From Paraphoma chrysanthemicola (taxonomy: Eukaryota > Ascomycota > Dothideomycetes > Pleosporales > Phaeosphaeriaceae), in assembly GCA_020744225.1 (NCBI GenBank), contig JAGMWG010000007.1:310001-374000 (forward strand): a stretch of DNA of 64,000 nucleotides, read 5' to 3'. The notes beneath the pieces are model-generated. The model was not told where the DNA came from. It was given only the letters and a program-made list of their open reading frames with translations, and searched no databases. Below, piece after piece: positions 33,080 to 42,940 of this stretch. Position 1 is the stretch's first letter; the number at the start of each line of letters is the position of its first letter. A program made the position numbers and the translations under genes.

Positions 33080-33283
33080 CTAGATGGCCAGCAGAATGGA
33101 GAGGAGAAGAAGAAGGAAGCAGTTGTGACGGATAGCACGCCCGCGGCGAACGGTGCGGCGCCTGCTACGACTGCGCCTGCGACACAGACGCCGGCTACCG
33201 AGGCTGGCGCAGGTGTGCAGCAGAAGAAGGAGAAGGATAGTGAGGGCCCGTGTGGACTGCCGAGTAAATGTGACATCATGTAG
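33080..33283 (+). other. Readthrough extension of the flavodoxin-like protein, ending in a CaaX box
   Basis: Directly after the TGA at 33077-33079 the same frame stays open for 67 codons to TAG at 33281. The stop context is CCG TGA CTA G, the established high-efficiency readthrough signal (UGA CUA). The extension begins LDGQQNGEEKKKEAVV, passes through an Ala/Pro/Thr-rich linker (TTAPATQTPATEAG), a Lys-rich segment (VQQKKEKDSEG) and ends PCGLPSKCDIM: CDIM is a farnesylation-type CaaX box, and the Cys seven residues earlier could be palmitoylated. No plausible intron removes the TGA: possible GT-AG pairs around it are 16-33 nt. Readthrough is inferred, not shown. Confidence 0.7.
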
Positions 33284-33677
33284 ATATGAAAATGAATAAC
33301 GTCTTTCTGAATGAGGTTTCCCACCGCCTACTAATACTTCAAGAAACGTTGTGACAATCGCGTGTGAATGCTTTGGAACGTCAGGAGAAGCGCCCGAGTG
33401 AATAAACTTGTTTTGAGTCTGTATTCTCCAAGATTATCAATATGGAGAAACTGTATTATATCGCACTAAAACTCCCTGCCTTGGGGGGGAAAACCGGTGT
33501 TCATGCAGAATATATGCAAAATTCCCTTGGCAAATGCCGCACCGCGCCAATGCAATGGTATCCTCAAAAGACAAAAGCCCTCCCATCTAAATGTACGCCA
33601 GGCCCTAGATATAATAGCATACCACATGTTGAAAGAAATTCCTCCATAACCCGTCCATAACATCTACAGAGCTGCCG
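33284..33677. other. Convergent intergenic region
   Basis: 3' regions of the flavodoxin-like and WD40 genes. No other feature recognised. Confidence 0.5.
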
Positions 33678-35645
33678 TCATACGACAATGGAGTCGAGAT
33701 TGACGCAGCGTCTTGAGCGCTCAGCGTCGCCGCACGATACCCGATCGTGGTCGGTGAGCCGGTCATCGTAGGCCCAGTCGGTCATTGGGCCGTCCCAGTC
33801 TATGCCGTCGTAGTCTCTTCGCCTGGTGTTGTTCTCTGCCCAACCTGTCCGGTCAAGTTCAATAATGCCTCCGAATCGCCGCTCGCCGTTGGCGATGAGG
33901 AGCGACTGGCCGTCTGGTGTAAACGTAGTGCCGCCAATAGGTCCAAAGAAATCAAAAACTTGTTTCGACTCAAAAGTTTGAGCGTTGATGATATTGATGT
34001 AATCGTCGGCCTCGGCTGCGACTAGGACGCGGGGACCAGAGCCCACGGGCGAGAAGCGAAGAGACCTAGGAATGCTGAGTTCACTCGTGAGGACTGTCAG
34101 CGGCCTCTCCCAATATCGAGCGTCCCAGACGACAATGGTGGAATCTTGTGCCGCCGTCGCTACGTGGATCCCATCGTCGGCCCACGCACACGCAAAGGCA
34201 TCGTCTGTGTGCGAGTTGAGTGTCTCAAAAGGTTGGCCGGTCTCCGCATTCGTAATCAAAGTCTCCTGAAAATCGCCAACGACCACGCGCATGCGGCCGT
34301 TGGGACTCGTTGCAGCGCAATTGACGGCTGCTGAGTATGTGAAGGAACGCACAAACTTGTCAGTCGCACAATCGAGGACTCTCAAACGGTGGTCGTTTGA
34401 GCACAGTACAGCCTGAGGGTGGTATGTCGTCCGAGATTCGTACAAGTGCATGTGGTTGACAATCCGTGACTTCGTGTCTGCGGAGAAGTCGGAGGTGCGC
34501 CCAAATGTGCATGGAGTGCCATATTCGGAGGTGAGATTTGTGATAGCATACTCGCCATCAAAGGCGCCGGCTATCAGAACGCTGTCGGTGCTGGCAATGG
34601 TCGTAATCGAGCCATCGGGGGTCAGTCGTTTGCTCAGATCGATCATGACATCTGAAGAGGAACCCTCCGCATCGGTTCGGAACACACGATGCCCGGCCGC
34701 GTAGTATATGTCATTGCGCGATGTAGCGGTAAGGACATTTCGAAGCTGGAAGTGAGGGAAGAATGCGCGGTGGGTGGTGTTGTTCCGCCTAAACCGATAG
34801 AAGCTGTCTGTGTTGGGCGTGGGTGGGATATACTGCGAATCATGAGTGGAGGTCAAAATTGGGTCGGGCATGACGCCTACCGCTCGCACTTCCTGTAGGC
34901 TCCGAGGAAGCTTCGCACTCTCGCACTCATATCTCTTGGACCTCACATGGGAGCGAGTCGTGTTGCGCACCACCCAGTCGATGCCCTGGGCATCGTATCT
35001 GTCGCCTTGCAAGTCGTCCCGGGTGATGGAGTCTGGCACCTGGATGAGGTCGAGTCCCGGGACAGTGGGCTTCTCAGGGGCGAGGTAGTGGAAGAAAGAG
35101 GTGATGGGCGCAAAGGAGCACTTGTCCTGGATGCTGAGATGCGCCTCTTGCAGGGTGGGTGGCGGCTCAAGAGACGGGTCCGAGCTCGACATGTGTCCTG
35201 AGAATATGGTGGGCATGAGCATGCTGGGCATGTGGTAGGAGGGCGCCGGCTCGAAGGGGTCGTATGAAGTCGAGCCGGTGTGCGGGAAAGCGTGCATCTG
35301 GGCCATGACGGACTGCAGGTGCTCTGCGACGTCCTCCTCGGCCATGTGGGTGTCGGTCAAGGAGCTCGCCGACGTGTAGTCGAGCAGGTCTGCGGAGGTT
35401 ATTGATATGCCCCCGCTGTAGTCGTCGTCGTCCAAGTCGTCCGCATCTTCGTGGGCGGTCGCTGGCCGGCTGTCGGCGAGGGCTGTGAGGGCAGCAGCAG
35501 CAGCGGCGGCGGTGGGTGACGGCGGGCAGCTCGCGACGTGCGCTGGCTCGTGGTGCATGTGTGGGGGATGGGCCGTGGTGGTGACGCTCAGTGGCGCTGC
35601 GAAGTGGTGCTCGTCCAGTGCCGTGTGCAGCAGACTGCTGGCCAT
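33678..35645 (-). CDS. WD40-repeat protein of unknown function
   Basis: Single exon, 655 aa, ATG at 35645 (MASSLLHTALDEHHFAAPL). Residues 1-180 are disordered, with poly-Ala (encoded by a GCN run near 35490) and Asp-rich stretches (ADDLDDDDYSGG). The conserved fungal segment around YDAQGIDWVVRNTTRS precedes the propeller, followed by FPHFQLRNVLTATSRNDIYY. WD repeats include LRVLDCATDKFVRSF, ATSPNGRMRVVVGDFQE, CAWADDGIHVATAAQDSTIV-VWDAR and a final FGGIIELDRTGW. Similar proteins occur throughout the Pezizomycotina as unnamed WD proteins; no complex can be assigned. Confidence 0.8.
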   Translation of the reverse strand: MASSLLHTALDEHHFAAPLSVTTTAHPPHMHHEPAHVASCPPSPTAAAAAAALTALADSRPATAHEDADDLDDDDYSGGISITSADLLDYTSASSLTDTHMAEEDVAEHLQSVMAQMHAFPHTGSTSYDPFEPAPSYHMPSMLMPTIFSGHMSSSDPSLEPPPTLQEAHLSIQDKCSFAPITSFFHYLAPEKPTVPGLDLIQVPDSITRDDLQGDRYDAQGIDWVVRNTTRSHVRSKRYECESAKLPRSLQEVRAVGVMPDPILTSTHDSQYIPPTPNTDSFYRFRRNNTTHRAFFPHFQLRNVLTATSRNDIYYAAGHRVFRTDAEGSSSDVMIDLSKRLTPDGSITTIASTDSVLIAGAFDGEYAITNLTSEYGTPCTFGRTSDFSADTKSRIVNHMHLYESRTTYHPQAVLCSNDHRLRVLDCATDKFVRSFTYSAAVNCAATSPNGRMRVVVGDFQETLITNAETGQPFETLNSHTDDAFACAWADDGIHVATAAQDSTIVVWDARYWERPLTVLTSELSIPRSLRFSPVGSGPRVLVAAEADDYINIINAQTFESKQVFDFFGPIGGTTFTPDGQSLLIANGERRFGGIIELDRTGWAENNTRRRDYDGIDWDGPMTDWAYDDRLTDHDRVSCGDAERSRRCVNLDSIVV

Positions 35646-36903
35646 CCCATCTGCGCCCGCGGGCCTCACCAGCCTTCAAGGCAGTCCTGGATCGCCGCCA
35701 AAATCAGCGGACGGGGTGCTCGCAGCGAGGGGCGGCGGTGGTGTTGAGCAGTGGCAGTCTCGAGCGGCGGGCGTTGCGGCGGTCTATGGCGCAGGCTGGC
35801 AACGTGGGGGAAACATGCGCTCGGCCTAAGACGGGTCACGAGCGACGCAGGAGATGCAGGCGCTATGTATGGGACAGAAGCTGCTCACCGTCGGCTGCCG
35901 TTTGGGGAATCTCGACGGTGCCGACTGTGGGGATTGCGCCTGTGAAGCGCTCAAGCGGGAGGGTTGCTGCCCGCGGGATTGGTGCGGGACTATTGGGCTG
36001 TCAGCATGCACCCTCGCCATTGGGTCTGTCAGGCCATTCGGCTATTGCATGCACGCAGACACGAGCTGCCCTCACCTTGGAATGCTGCCGGCTATCAATG
36101 CGACCGTCTCGTTCATGCACTTGCGGGCGCGTCTCGACGCCGTGCGGAGGGCGGACCATCTGGTCTAGACACAGGCGGCAGCCATTGACCATCCCATGTA
36201 GACCCAGCGCTTTGCTCCGCAGACCCCGACAGCCTCGCGCCTCAACATCTCTCTGTCTGCACTGCAACAGCAATGCTCGATTCCACGCTCGCCCATGCAT
36301 GTGCTCCCCCGAGTCACGCCTCAGTGGGCACAGAACAGCTCATTGTGCCACCCTTCAAGGCGGGGCGTCAACAGGTGCTACAGGCACACGAGGCCAACAG
36401 CACGACAACGTTGACCAGCCAAGCAGACGAACGAGAATGCAGTACGTCCCAGTGCAGTTGCACAGAGGGGCAGGCGCTGGCCCGTGAGCAAGGCCAGTCT
36501 GCTCTGTCAGGCTCAATTCGGACACAGACGGTGCACAGCTTCGCTTCCTGACGCTGCCGAAGGTGACACAAAGACCGCTGGCCTCAGCCCGCGTAAGACG
36601 AACGTCTGTGAATCTGGGGGATCTTTGCCCCATCCCCCCTCGGAGCCACTGGCCTGAGCGCGAAGACAGACCCGCCGTGGCGTGTGGAAGAATAAATTAC
36701 TATTGACAAAAGTCTCTATGGCCCCTATACAGATAACCCATTGCGCCATCTCCCATTACGTCCGCAACAATAATCTGGCGCAAGAATGGACCCATAAACC
36801 CCCAGCAATGCGATGCGTGAAATGTAGTACAATATGCAATCTTTTTGCCCGCTGCTCAGAGAACACAGCCGCTTCGCCGCCTGCGCGGCGCCACCATGCA
36901 AAA
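35646..36903. other. Intergenic region
   Basis: Promoter of the WD40 gene and 3' region of the chitin synthase gene. Frames here (for example a Cys-rich 104-codon frame at 35854-36168) overlap frames in other phases and lack a signal peptide, so none is called. Confidence 0.4.
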
Positions 36904-39900
36904 TCAATTGTCGTAGTAAGGGTCGTATCCCTGCTGTTGCTGGCCCCATCCTCCTGCCGACGTCGGCTGCTGCGAGAACCCGGCGCCGCCTTTGAGTCTC
37001 CGTTCTGTTGGTGCCCGATGTCAGTGACGGCATCAGTGCAAGGGGCTATGCTTCTTACCTGCTTCGAAGTCGTGCCATCGCCGCATCGTGATTTTACTGC
37101 TATCGAATTCGCCCTCGTATTCCAGACCCGCCTTCTTGGTCTTCTCGCCTGCAGTCTTGCGCGTGTCGCCCCAGCTGAAGTCATCGAATTTCCAGAAAGC
37201 GTACGTGGGTAGGACAAAATTCCAAATGGGAAGTGACAGCAGGTAGACAAACATCCAGGCCACATACGACCATCGGTGCGCCGTGATTACAATGAGAACC
37301 GCAGGCAGACCCAGGATGAGTGCGAGTAGAATCAGAGGTATGACAGGCGCGGCCGTGTGGAGAATGGCTGCTTTGATCGAGATAGCAACTATACATGGTT
37401 AGCTACGTGATCGCTCATGTCGAGGCACTGAGACTTACTAAGATAGAAGGTGAATGCGATGGCGGCCGGAAGCACCAGCGTTCCCATCAGCTCGATAAAC
37501 ACAACGAACTGCATGCTGAAGCAGAAGGTACCGCACAGATCTCGTACGAGCACCAACTCCATCAGGTTGTGGACCGTACTATTAATCCATCGCCTACGTT
37601 GTGACAGTAGGACTCTGAACTGGTCGGGTACGGTGGTCTTGCACACGGCTTGTGGCACAAACACCTGCTTCCGCTTAGGGAACGTCTTGAGCATCAGTGT
37701 TGACAGGTACCGATCCTCGCCTAGGAGCAGCAGGTTCTTCTTGTGCAACGTGTCAACCACATTCTCCGAATAGTGTTCGACGACATCGGGATTAGCCAGA
37801 ATTGGGACCCAGTAGTTTTGACCGCCCTTTGGAGCTTTGATGCGATACATGCAGAAACAGCCAGGTAGACAGGTGACACCGCCGAAGACTGACTCGAAGG
37901 ACTTGGCCAAGTGGTGAGAAATGAAGTACCTATTAAGGTCAGCGGCGCCATCGTTCAACGTAAAATAGCACTTACTCGAACACCTGGATCATCGACACCC
38001 ACGAGTCACGCTTGTTGGCAATCTTTGTCTCGCCACAAAGACCCATAATTTCCGGATCCTTCACCATGGCTGAAATCATGTGTGTCAAGCTGTCAGGGAA
38101 CACCTTAGTATCGGCGTCCACCATGAGCACAATCTCGTAAAAGTCGGGAGAGATGCCAGTAATTTTCCAGATACCGTTGAACATTTCAAACTCAAGCTCC
38201 GTCATACGCTCGTCGAACATGACCTTCTGCAGGAAAGACATCAGAATGATTTGACTATCACGCTTTCCTCGGTTGCCGGGCTTGGACTTCTGTGCTTCAT
38301 CTGGTGTACCACACTTGACGACGACCATCATTGGAACACGCTGCTGCTTGTCCGTGGGAATGCGAGAGTTCTCGCCATAGTCGTAGAAGCCTGAGTAGAT
38401 CTTGGCCATGTTGTGACGCTTGGAACCACTGGCAACGGCCACATAGGAGAAAGCCTGAACTTCGTGAGGGAGGACGGCGTGGTCTTTCATCATGCCCAAC
38501 GCAATCTCGGGCGTAGACAAATCTTCACCCTTACCCTTGATGATGCCGTCGCAAATAACGAGGATCAGCTTGTGGCTGTTGGGATAATCAGTGGTGGCAA
38601 TAGAGTCGATCGTGGTCCGTAATCCTTCGGCACCCTCAGAGTACGCGGTGACAAGGCAGATGGCGTGCGCTAGGGGGTATCCAAATGGCTGCCACTCCGG
38701 AGGGGGCTGAGGAACTACGGCTTCGTGGATGAAACCTGCAGGTCCGGGGCCTTCTTCGCCCATCATGCTCGAATAGCGGGCCTGTTCAGTCGTTCCTGAA
38801 AGGAGTACGCTTGATCGTGATTCTTGTACCGATTGATGCGCTGAATGCTTGCCGTCGTAGGTAGGGAGAGTGCCATGGCTCGTGTTCAGTTGTCGATACA
38901 CGCCAGCGTTGGACGAGAGGAGCCGGGATGCTGTGCTTTGACTGGTCATAGTCGTTGGGGCAGCGCGCGTCTTTGCTGTCTTGTCCACAGAGTAGGGGCT
39001 GGTGAAACGGGATGTCGAGGGGAGGAATGTGCTACCACGCTTGCTTGAGCGATCAGGCATGCCAGACGGGTCGCTTAGCTTTGGCGGAGGACGGTAAATG
39101 TCATCACTCCATTCTTCGATCTGCTGCTTTCGCTGCTTCGAACCCACTTTGCCTACGGAGGTCTTGGTGGCACCGAACTTCCTGCTGATGAACCACTGGA
39201 AGGCCAGAGCGAGGAAAAACTTGGCGAGAACAACAGCCAGAATGAAGACCAGGGAGACGTACAAAACGACCTTTGAGGCAATGCAGCCGATGCTCTCAGT
39301 GTCGATGGAGCCAACCTTGATGGTCTCGGTGAAGCATCGCGCGACTTGCTTCTCGTAGCTGGAAGAGTAAGCACGAGTAACGTCAACACCCCTTACAGCG
39401 GGGTTGACTTTGATCTGGTCGAAAATCGGTGGAATGTTGACTTGGGTCCTGTTGAACCAGTCAAGCAAGTTGAGGTCGAGAACATCCCCACCCCAGACCA
39501 TCAAATTGCGAGTGCTGTTACGGATGTCGTCCCACGTAAAGTAAACATCACCGGTATTCTTAAGACCGTAGAAGGCTTTCCGGGCGGCATCCGAGGTGTG
39601 ACACATGAAGCCGTTGTATTCGAGGTAGGTGGTGTTGGGCTTGCTGGAACCATCTTGGTTGAAGAGTCGGCATGGGAAGTACCAAGCCATGTTGTTGGTA
39701 CCGCTCGTGGGGATTCCAGAGTTGTCCTTTGGGGTGATGAGACCCTTGCATGCACCATTAACGTTCTGGAAGAGGAAGCTGGCATCTCGGCCTCCATTTT
39801 TCTCGGGCAAATCGAAAAGGACATTAGCACCCGACGGAATGCCGCGAGCAATGGGATGCGTTGACTCTGCCAAGTCATATGCTTTGCCATGGATGATCAG

Positions 39901-40722
39901 GAAACCACGATCGACTTTGTTGGCCCTGAGACGGGCATTGCCGCCAGCTGGGCATACAGTCTCTGTAAAACCAAACGTGAGGTATCCGACAAATGTGCAG
40001 ATCAAGAGGATGATGCTGACAAGCCCGACCTTTTCTCTCCAGGCACGCTGTTGGGCCTTGGCAGGCTTTCCGAAGCACTTCAGGACAGCATCGGGGCACC
40101 AGAATGTGACGATGGCGCAGTACACGTTCCAAAGACTGGGCGGGCGGAGCTTGTCCTTTTCCTTCTGGCGCTGGATCTCGCGGTTCTCCATTGTCTTGCT
40201 CCGGGTGAGGCGCCGCTGTACTCGAGGAGCGTCATCATCGAGAGGTGCTTGTTTGTCGTGGTATCCGCCACCGGATGCGTTGCGCAGATGCGGTGGCTTC
40301 AGGTCTGTGCTATCCGAGCTGACCGTCTCAGCCTCCATGTGATCCTCCATGATGGGGTCATTGCCGGTCGTGGAGGGCTGGACAGCCATGCGCTGGGCAT
40401 GTTTGCGGTAGTGATAGTTGGGGTGACTGGGGTCCATCCGCTGGCGCTCCGGCCGGATCAGACTACGCTTCCTGCCCAAGTCCTGCGCGGGCGTGGCATT
40501 CTGGCTGCGCATGATGGGGTCCCGCTCCATGGGCACCGGCGTGCCTGGCGAAGGGAGCGGTCTCGATTGTGCGTGGGAGCCGCCCTTGGTGGTGCGGTCG
40601 TGCGAGCGCGTGTTCTCGAGGTCCGAGGTTCTTCGGCGGCGCGACGGTGACTCGCGAAAGACATGACGCTGGTCTCGCGAGCCGCTGCGCGAGGAAGCGT
40701 CGGGTCGCTGGGGCAGAGACAT
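36904..40722 (-). CDS. Class IV chitin synthase (Chs3 type)
   Basis: Processive plasma-membrane glycosyltransferase making chitin from UDP-GlcNAc; homologue of yeast Chs3. Exons 37976-40722, 37439-37929, 37059-37388 and 36904-37004 (1222 aa); introns 46, 50 and 54 bp, phases agree. Residues 1-200 are disordered, Arg/Ser-rich. Paired membrane segments follow (VGLVSIILLICTFVGYLTFG), then a cytochrome-b5-like region (FLIIHGKAYDLAESTHP). The second membrane segment (VLYVSLVFILAVVLAKFFL) precedes the catalytic domain: VICDGIIKGKGEDLSTP, LMVDADTKVFPDSL, LLGEDRYLSTLM and the product-binding SQRRRWINSTVHNL. C-terminal membrane helices include ILLALILGLPAVLIVI. The tail is Gly/Gln/Tyr-rich (GWGQQQQGYDPYYDN). 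Its activator Skt5 is the divergent neighbour. Confidence 0.95.
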
Positions 40723-42940
40723 TGCGATGCGAGGAATGCAGTCGTTTGTGTCGTACAGACGGCCCGGTGGGGCTGTCTAAGCCCTAAAGATAGTGGTCGC
40801 AGCACCTGTGTTGCTACGGGTGCAGGCGTGAAATGCTGCGTGGTGTGCTGGGCGTGGAGGCCTCGCAGCGTTGTGTCGTGGGCGTCCGCTGGGGGCGAAT
40901 GCGACGGCACGTACAGGCGGTGGTGGTTGCCGTGTTTCAGCGAGTGACGGCAGAATGGGGCATGGGCGAACGAGGGTGCGGGAAAGAACGATCGTGGGCG
41001 CAATGCCAAAACGAGTGGACAGGGAAACAGGCTGTGTAGTTGTGTTGCGAGGTCAACCGAAAGGCTTGAGTGATGGGGCGAGTGCCCCCTTGCCAGAGTG
41101 AGCCGTCCGCAAATGGGCGCTCGCTCTGTGTCTATTTTGATCCGTTTCCCCAGCACTAGAGCCAACACGGGCTGGCCGGACTGCTTCCCGTCGACATCGA
41201 TGAACATTTTCCACGCCGATCGGGCTCTGGGCAGCCTCAGGGATCTGACTTTTCTCCACAAAGACGGCGACAAAAGCCCGGAGATTGTATGCTCGTTCGT
41301 GTGGAGAAGTCAGAGTCGCACTGCGCTCCCAGAACCAAAGTACAAGCGTGGTTCTCCAGAACCCGACTGCACCCCAACGCCGCCCCTGCAGCAGAAAAGT
41401 CGAGGATGCAGCTAGACGAATTGCGCGCAGATGCAGCGCCGGTTGAACCCTGGATCGCCAGTGAGGTTACTGCATCAGCACCGTTTTCCAGCAGCCGTGC
41501 CCCTGATGTACATTTGCCCATTTCGCGTCAGCCGCGCACTGGAGTCGGCGTACATAAATCTTAGTGGCATACGAGGCGAGTAGCCACTAATCGATAGAAA
41601 GGCACACTTTGTGACGCGGTGCTTCCTGAATTGTGCCTCAGGCGCAGCTCGTAGTCTGCGAACGCTGCGCAATCATGTTGCTGCGCATCCTCCAATAGTA
41701 TAGACACGACGAATACGAACCGGTAGGAGCGGCCATCGCTAACCCTTAGGGCCAGTGCATGAACGTCTCCTTGGTTGATCGACACGTGTATGGTCTGCAT
41801 CTTGGATTTGGTTGACAGACTGACCCATGAACCATCCATGGTACGATGACTTTGACAGTACTCAGGGTACTTGTACCACGCAGCGGCAACTTTAAGTCGG
41901 ACTGCAGGGCCGCTCACCACCCCTTTAGTGACGGCTAATGTTTGCTGCTTCAAGTATACACAATGGGCGCAATAGCCACTCTCGGTGCTACATCTGCTCA
42001 GAGTGCGGCAGCAGGGATGCCGAATGGCGATGAAACTTGCATTCTTGAGCAAATCCAGCCCATAATGATACACCCATCAACCAATCCCAGCCTCGCTTTG
42101 GAGGGATTCAACCGCATCTAGCAATTTTTCATGGCGATGACGGATGACGAGCTTTCCTCTTGTCGGGCACATGATGGATAATTGCGCTACGACTACTCCC
42201 GACCCGAGCGTGCCTGGCTGATACATTCAAATACGAATGGCGGCGCCCTCGGCCCATTGATTGCGCAAGACCTCGAACTTTGGCGTTTTGCTGCCACACT
42301 TTATTCACCTTGAGCCGCAACTGCAACCATTAATCCCCTGTCGGGTCGAGCCGAGTTGCAGTCCAATAGTCCCCATTGGGCCTGCAAGGTCGCACAGAGT
42401 TTAGCTGCCTCAGCAAGCCGGGCGCCGCCCCGATTTGCTTTCGCTAGTACGTGCAGAAAAGGCGGGCCATTGATGCGTGGGGCTCTCGTGTGGACGTCTT
42501 TACATTCCGCTCCAGCGTGCCTGCCGTGTGCTGCGAGACAACCGCTCAGCTCGGGCGCCACCCACTCGTCTGTGAAGACAGCTTGCACCAAAATAGTCTG
42601 AAGGCTTGAAGCCACATTTTGGACCCTTGCATCACTGCGATCGCTACGCTTAAGTGCATACTACCCCGGGACCGCGGAGAGGATCTTCAATCCAGGGTTC
42701 AGCATCCTACATCGCTGCGCCGCCAGTGTCAACGTCTTCTACACCGCAAATTAGGCCTAACGTGCGACACCGAGTGAAAGGTGTTGGGGCATCCTCCACT
42801 GCCGCTTGCGCTGACGACATCGTTACCTTCCGACCACGTTTCGAGACTGGATCGCATCGACGAGTGGGGGATCTGGACGACATACAATACACCGTACAAA
42901 GGCCCGAGAAGGGGGAGAAAACAGTCACATTCTCCACACC
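40723..42940. promoter_or_regulatory. Shared 2.2-kb intergenic region of chitin synthase IV and SKT5
   Basis: Divergent start codons at 40722 and 42941. No gene inside is convincing; the frames on both strands are Arg/Cys-rich shadows. The length allows separate promoters with long leaders or a shared regulatory core, useful for co-expression of the enzyme and its activator. No consensus TATA was noted. Confidence 0.45.

Noticed and set aside
33044..33095. Short intron removing the TGA of the flavodoxin-like gene
   Set aside because: GT-AG pairs around the stop are 16-33 nt, below the 44-nt minimum of confident introns here, and lack a polypyrimidine tract.
33049..33324. Minus-strand frame opposite the readthrough extension
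   Set aside because: Mirror of the Lys/Ala/Thr codons of the sense extension; Phe/Ser/Cys-rich, no start context.
35854..36168. Cys-rich 104-codon frame, possible small secreted protein
   Set aside because: No signal peptide and Cys spacing without pattern; several overlapping frames are equally open.
35591..36487. 298-codon plus-strand frame overlapping the WD40 gene start
   Set aside because: Antisense to the Ala/Asp-rich N-terminus of the WD40 gene; low-complexity Arg/Cys/Ser content.
40458..41273. 271-codon minus-strand frame across the chitin synthase start
   Set aside because: Out-of-frame shadow of the disordered N-terminus and leader.
41561..42073. 170-codon minus-strand frame between chitin synthase and SKT5
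   Set aside because: No recognisable motif, no splice partners, composition unlike neighbours' proteins.
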